Below are positions 5,541 to 10,358 of a DNA stretch of 10,358 nt, one piece after another. The DNA comes from CAMPJU01 sp046566095 (lineage in GTDB: Bacteria; Pseudomonadota; Gammaproteobacteria; Xanthomonadales; Xanthomonadaceae). A program made the translations under genes and the position numbers. The notes below the pieces were generated by a model. It made no database searches. It was not told the origin of the DNA and was given only the letters and a program-made list of their open reading frames with translations. The stretch spans positions 1 through 10,358 of the forward strand of contig JBKHXI010000063.1 of the NCBI GenBank assembly GCA_046566095.1, given 5' to 3'. The first letter of the stretch is position 1. Each line of letters begins with the position of its first letter.

Positions 5541-7331
5541 ATGGCCCGCATTCCCGACGCCTTCATCGACGCACTGCTGGCGCGCACCGACATCGTCGAG
5601 GTGGTAGGCGCGCGGGTGCCGCTGAAGAAACAGGGCAAGGAATACGCCGCGCGCTGCCCGTTCCACGACGAGCGCTCGCCCTCGTTCACGGTGTCGCCGG
5701 CCAAGCAGTTCTACCACTGCTTCGGCTGCGGCGCGCACGGCACCGCGATCAGCTTCCTGATGAACTACGACCGGCTCGAGTTCCTCGACGCGGTCGAGGA
5801 ACTGGCGCGCCGCGCCGGGCTGGAAGTGCCGCGCGACACCCGGGCCCGCAATGCCGACCCGGACCTGCAGGACCTGTACGCGGCGGTCGCCGCGGCCGCG
5901 CAGTTCTTCCGCCGGCAGCTGGCGGCCAGCCCGAAGGCGCAGGCCTACCTCGACGGGCGCGGCGTGGACGAGGCCACCCGCGAGCGCTTCGGCATCGGCT
6001 ACGCCCCGGAAGGCTTCTCCGCGCTCAAGGACGCGCTGGGCAGCGATCCGCGCCGCCTGCAGCTGCTCGAACGCGCCGGGCTGTTCTCGAAAAGCGACGG
6101 CGGCCGCGTCTACGACAAGTTCCGCGACCGGGTGATGTTCCCGATCCACGACCGCCGCGGCCGGCCGATCGCCTTCGGTGGCAGGATCATTCCGGGCGCT
6201 GCGTCCGATCCCGCGGACCAGGCCGCCGGCAGGAAGGCCGACGACGGTCCCAAGTACCTCAATTCCCCCGAGACCGCACTGTTCCACAAGGGCCGCGAGC
6301 TGTACGGGCTGTGGCAGGTGCGGCAGGCGCACAACGCGATCCCGCGGCTGGTGGTAGTCGAGGGCTACATGGACGTGGTTGCGTTGTTCCAGCACGGCGT
6401 GGACACGGCGGTCGCCACGCTCGGCACCGCCACCACGCCCGACCACGCCGAGCTGCTGTTCCGCAACGCGCCGGACGTGTACTTCTGCTTCGACGGCGAC
6501 GCCGCCGGGCGCAAGGCCGCCTGGCGCGCGCTCGAATCGGTGCTGCCGCGCATGCGCGACGGCCGCCAGGCCTTCTTCCTGTTCCTGCCCGAGGGCGAGG
6601 ACCCTGACACGATCGTGCGCGCCGAAGGCGCCGAGGGCTTCAGCGAGCGGCTGGGCCAGGCCACGCCGCTGTCGGAATTCCTGTTCGACTCGCTGGCCGC
6701 CGACGTCAACCTCGGCACGCTGGAGGGCAAGGGGCGGCTGGCCGAGCGCGCCAAGCCGCTGCTGGCGCAGATCCCGGACGGCGCCTTCGCCGACCTGATG
6801 CGCCAGCGCCTGACCGAACTGACCGGCGTCGGTGCGCGCGACAGTTCACCGGGCACCCACGTGCCGGTGCAGCGCGCGCGCCGCGGCGGCCACGCGCCCG
6901 CGCCCAAGCGCACCCTGGTGCGGCACGCGATCGCGCTGCTGCTGCAGCAGCCGCAGCTGGCGCTGGCGCTGCAGCCGCCGTTCCGGTTCGCCATGCTGCG
7001 CCAGCCCGGGATCGAACTGCTGGCCGACATCGTCAACCTGGTGCACGAGCGCCCCGGCATCAGCACCGGCGCCCTGCTCGAGCACTTCGCCGACCGCGAC
7101 ACCGCCGGCGCCCTGCAGAAGCTGGCCTCGATCCAGCTGCCCGGCGACGAGGCCACCCTGGCCACCGAGCTGCACGACACCCTCGAACGCCTCCAGCGCC
7201 AGGCCGTGCAGCAGCGCATCGACGAACTGCAGGCGCGGCAACGCGAGCAGCCGCTCGACGCCGCCGAGAAGGACGAGCTGCGCACCCTCCTGCGCACCCG
7301 CCTGCCCTCCCAACCCGACCCCGCCCCGTAG
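5541..7331 (+). CDS. dnaG: DNA primase
   Basis: This 596-residue primase synthesises RNA primers at the replication fork. The N-terminal CHC2 zinc site is C39, H42, C60, C63 (CPFHDE ... HCFGCGAHG). The central catalytic part includes the YDKFRDRVMFPI and GGRII segments. The TOPRIM metal site is EGYMD (E274) and DGDAAG (D318, D320), about nine residues offset from E. coli. The C-terminal third (about 450-596) is an alpha-helical DnaB-binding domain, preceded by a charged linker around HVPVQRARRGGHAP. Length is normal. The ATG at 5541 gives the canonical N-terminus (ARIPDAFIDALLARTDIVEVV), and longer in-frame starts run through REP sequence. No Shine-Dalgarno site is visible. The TAG stop is in a type-A REP foot. 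It is separated from yihY by REP hairpins, and rpoD does not follow. Confidence 0.98.
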   Translation: MARIPDAFIDALLARTDIVEVVGARVPLKKQGKEYAARCPFHDERSPSFTVSPAKQFYHCFGCGAHGTAISFLMNYDRLEFLDAVEELARRAGLEVPRDTRARNADPDLQDLYAAVAAAAQFFRRQLAASPKAQAYLDGRGVDEATRERFGIGYAPEGFSALKDALGSDPRRLQLLERAGLFSKSDGGRVYDKFRDRVMFPIHDRRGRPIAFGGRIIPGAASDPADQAAGRKADDGPKYLNSPETALFHKGRELYGLWQVRQAHNAIPRLVVVEGYMDVVALFQHGVDTAVATLGTATTPDHAELLFRNAPDVYFCFDGDAAGRKAAWRALESVLPRMRDGRQAFFLFLPEGEDPDTIVRAEGAEGFSERLGQATPLSEFLFDSLAADVNLGTLEGKGRLAERAKPLLAQIPDGAFADLMRQRLTELTGVGARDSSPGTHVPVQRARRGGHAPAPKRTLVRHAIALLLQQPQLALALQPPFRFAMLRQPGIELLADIVNLVHERPGISTGALLEHFADRDTAGALQKLASIQLPGDEATLATELHDTLERLQRQAVQQRIDELQARQREQPLDAAEKDELRTLLRTRLPSQPDPAP

Positions 7332-7405
7332 GAGCGCCCCTTGGGCGCGATGCCCGCGCCGCTGGCCACGCCGGGCACGCCATCGCGGGCAAGGCCCGCT
7401 CCTGC
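7328..7405. repeat. Paired REP element (A+B) at the dnaG stop codon
   Basis: Type-A REP at 7328-7351 (+) and type-B at 7382-7405 (-), 78 bp in total. The A foot supplies the dnaG TAG. The B foot has one substitution (GCAGGAGC in place of GTAGGAGC). A 21-base linker separates it from the next pair, giving a 99-bp spacing between units. Confidence 0.94.
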
Positions 7406-7426
7406 GGATGCGTACGCCCCCCCTTC

Positions 7427-7504
7427 GTAGGAGCGCCCCTTGGGCGCGATGCCGCGACGCCGGGCCACGCCGGGAACGCCATCGCGGGCAAGGCCCGCTC
7501 CTAC
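7427..7504. repeat. Paired REP element (A+B) upstream of the S9 peptidase
   Basis: Type-A REP at 7427-7450 (+) and type-B at 7481-7504 (-), 78 bp, with inner spacer gccgcgacgccgggccacgc then cgggaacgcc, very close to the neighbouring pair and to the inverted pair at 5343-5420. With the pair at 7328-7405 it fills most of the 231-bp dnaG-peptidase gap. No T-rich terminator is seen there, so these hairpins may act as the transcript boundary after dnaG. Confidence 0.94.
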
Positions 7505-7525
7505 GGGCGCGGTGGGGATGTGGGC

Positions 7526-7531
7526 TATGCT
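7526..7531 (+). promoter_or_regulatory. Possible -10 box for the S9 peptidase gene
   Basis: TATGCT matches TATAAT at four of six positions and lies 31 bases before the ATG, leaving a short leader. The -35 position would fall within the end of the adjoining REP and shows no consensus. A G-rich stretch (cgggggt) ahead of the ATG may serve as a weak ribosome-binding site. Confidence 0.35.
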
Positions 7532-7562
7532 CGGGGTTCCTTGTTCGTCGCGGGGGTTTCCG

Positions 7563-9575
<2,013 letters not shown>

Positions 9576-9600
9576 CCCGCTAGCGTTGGACTCCCCGCCG

Positions 9601-9606
9601 AGGAGA
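9601..9606 (+). promoter_or_regulatory. Strong Shine-Dalgarno site of the lipoprotein gene
   Basis: AGGAGA at 9601-9606, five bases before the ATG at 9612, is the best ribosome-binding site in the window. Because most genes here lack one, it fixes this start and suggests translation independent of the upstream peptidase gene. Confidence 0.8.
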
Positions 9607-9611
9607 GCCCG

Positions 9612-10169
9612 ATGCGCCGCGCCCCCCGCCCCGCCCCCGCCGTCCTGACGGCGCTGCTGGCCGCCTGCCTGCTGGCGGCCTGCAGCGGGCGCGACGACGA
9701 CGCCGATGCCGGAGCCGCCGCCGCGACGGCCCCGCCCGCGCCCGTGGTGGACGACGCCACCCGCGCCCGCAACGCCCTGGCCGAATTCCTCGCCGAGCGC
9801 GACATTCGCGAGGTGCCCGAGCACCGCGACGCCTTCGTCGACCTGGACGGCGACGGCCGCGACGACCTGCTGATGCTGCTCGACGACCCCAACTGGTGCG
9901 GCAGCGGCGGCTGCACCCTGCTGGTGTTCCGCAACGGGCCCGACGGCTTCGAGCTGGTCACCGAGACCAGCGTCACCCGCCCGCCGATCGCGGTCAGCAG
10001 CCAGCGCCACAGCGGCTGGCACGACCTGCTGGTCAACGTCGGCGGCGGCGGCCTGGAATCCGGCACCGTCGCCCTGCAGTACGACGGCACCGGCTACCCG
10101 CCCGACCCCAGCGTCATGGCGATCCTGGCCCCGGACGCGGTGCCGTCGGCGCGCGTGGTGATCGAGTAG
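9612..10169 (+). CDS. Putative lipoprotein with DxDxDGxxD motif
   Basis: No named family is recognised. The 185-residue product starts with a positively charged, hydrophobic leader ending in the lipobox LAAC (residues 21-24), so C24 would be acylated and the protein anchored to the inner or outer membrane. A disordered Asp/Ala/Pro-rich linker follows (26-48). The globular part has a calcium-loop-like D77-L-D79-G-D81-G-R-D84, as in FG-GAP/EF-hand-like repeats, followed by NWCGSGGC (two cysteines that may form a disulphide) and TLLVFRNGPDGFELV. The DxDGDGxxD plus WCGxxGC arrangement recurs in small periplasmic proteins of this bacterial group. It lies 36 bases downstream of the S9 peptidase on the same strand and may share its transcript. 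The stop TAG lies in gtagc...gctac. Confidence 0.8.
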   Translation: MRRAPRPAPAVLTALLAACLLAACSGRDDDADAGAAAATAPPAPVVDDATRARNALAEFLAERDIREVPEHRDAFVDLDGDGRDDLLMLLDDPNWCGSGGCTLLVFRNGPDGFELVTETSVTRPPIAVSSQRHSGWHDLLVNVGGGGLESGTVALQYDGTGYPPDPSVMAILAPDAVPSARVVIE

Positions 10170-10250
10170 CGGTCCGGCTACGGCGCCTTCTGCCCCAGCC
10201 CCCCGCCACCGCCACCGCCGCATGGCTGCGACCCGTCAAGCTGCCGCCCC
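10170..10250. other. Intergenic stretch after the lipoprotein gene
   Basis: No gene is visible. A small inverted repeat gtagc-ggtccg-gctac spans 10166-10181, overlapping the lipoprotein stop, and a (ccgcca)-like low-complexity run lies at about 10203-10220. No T-rich terminator is present. Confidence 0.5.
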
Positions 10251-10357
10251 ATGAAGCTGTCATCCTGAGCGAAGCGCCGCCACCCATGAAACTGTCATCC
10301 TGAGCGAAGCGAAGGATCTGCTTTCAAAGCGGATTCCTCACTGCGTTCGGAATGACA
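10251..10357. repeat. Palindromic repeat with a tandemly duplicated left arm
   Basis: A complete 65-base palindrome spans 10293-10357 and centres on 10325, with 24 of 32 positions paired between arms (inner part gcttt-c-aaagc perfect, outer ends tgtcat / atgaca). A 26-base segment at 10251-10276 repeats at 10286-10311 with a single mismatch (35-bp period) and includes the first 19 bases of the left arm, so the arm plus flank was duplicated. The same family is cut off at the left edge of the window (1-54). Confidence 0.85.
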
Positions 10358-10358
10358 A

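Noticed and set aside
929..7504. REPs as remains of an insertion sequence
   Set aside because: No transposase or RAYT fragment and no target-site duplications are seen; the copies are short non-coding hairpins of uniform type, so any mobilising enzyme must be encoded elsewhere.

Overview
The window is very high-G+C chromosomal DNA with ten recognisable genes. It looks like the Xanthomonadaceae/Lysobacteraceae branch of the Gammaproteobacteria (Lysobacter, Luteimonas or Xanthomonas relatives). The reasons are the tsaD / rpsU / yqeY / dnaG neighbourhood, the folB-folK pair next to a pteridine reductase, and many GTAG-footed REP palindromes between genes. No species can be fixed from the sequence alone.

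Layout. (1) 1-54 is the cut end of a 'gcgctcgggacgaca'-type palindromic repeat. (2) 115-864 (+) is a pteridine-reductase-type SDR. It converges on folK (1562-1050, -) and folB (1932-1570, -), so the left part is a small pterin/folate cluster. (3) tsaD (3256-2222, -) lies upstream of folB on the same strand, separated from it by three tandem copies of a paired REP element. (4) tsaD is divergent from rpsU (3453-3668, +), which has a good sigma70-type promoter and its own terminator. yqeY (3966-4412), a yihY/brkB-type membrane protein gene (4426-5346) and dnaG (5541-7331) follow on the + strand. This is a modified form of the classical macromolecular-synthesis region (tsaD <> rpsU-dnaG-rpoD in E. 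coli). Here yqeY and yihY sit between rpsU and dnaG, and rpoD does not follow within the window. (5) An exported S9-family serine peptidase (7563-9575) and a small lipoprotein (9612-10169) follow, 36 bp apart and possibly co-transcribed. (6) The right edge, 10251-10357, holds a duplicated arm and a complete copy of the palindrome family seen at the left edge.

The most striking content is the REP system. There are eight type-A and eight type-B repeats with a common foot (GTAGGAGCG) and loop (CTT). The two types differ by two base pairs of the stem, swapped with exact compensation. They are almost always arranged as an inverted A/B pair, and additional degenerate copies are present. Four genes (folK, tsaD, yihY, dnaG) use the TAG inside the GTAG foot of an adjoining repeat as their stop codon. 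No transposase, RAYT gene, CRISPR array, tRNA or rRNA is seen in the window.
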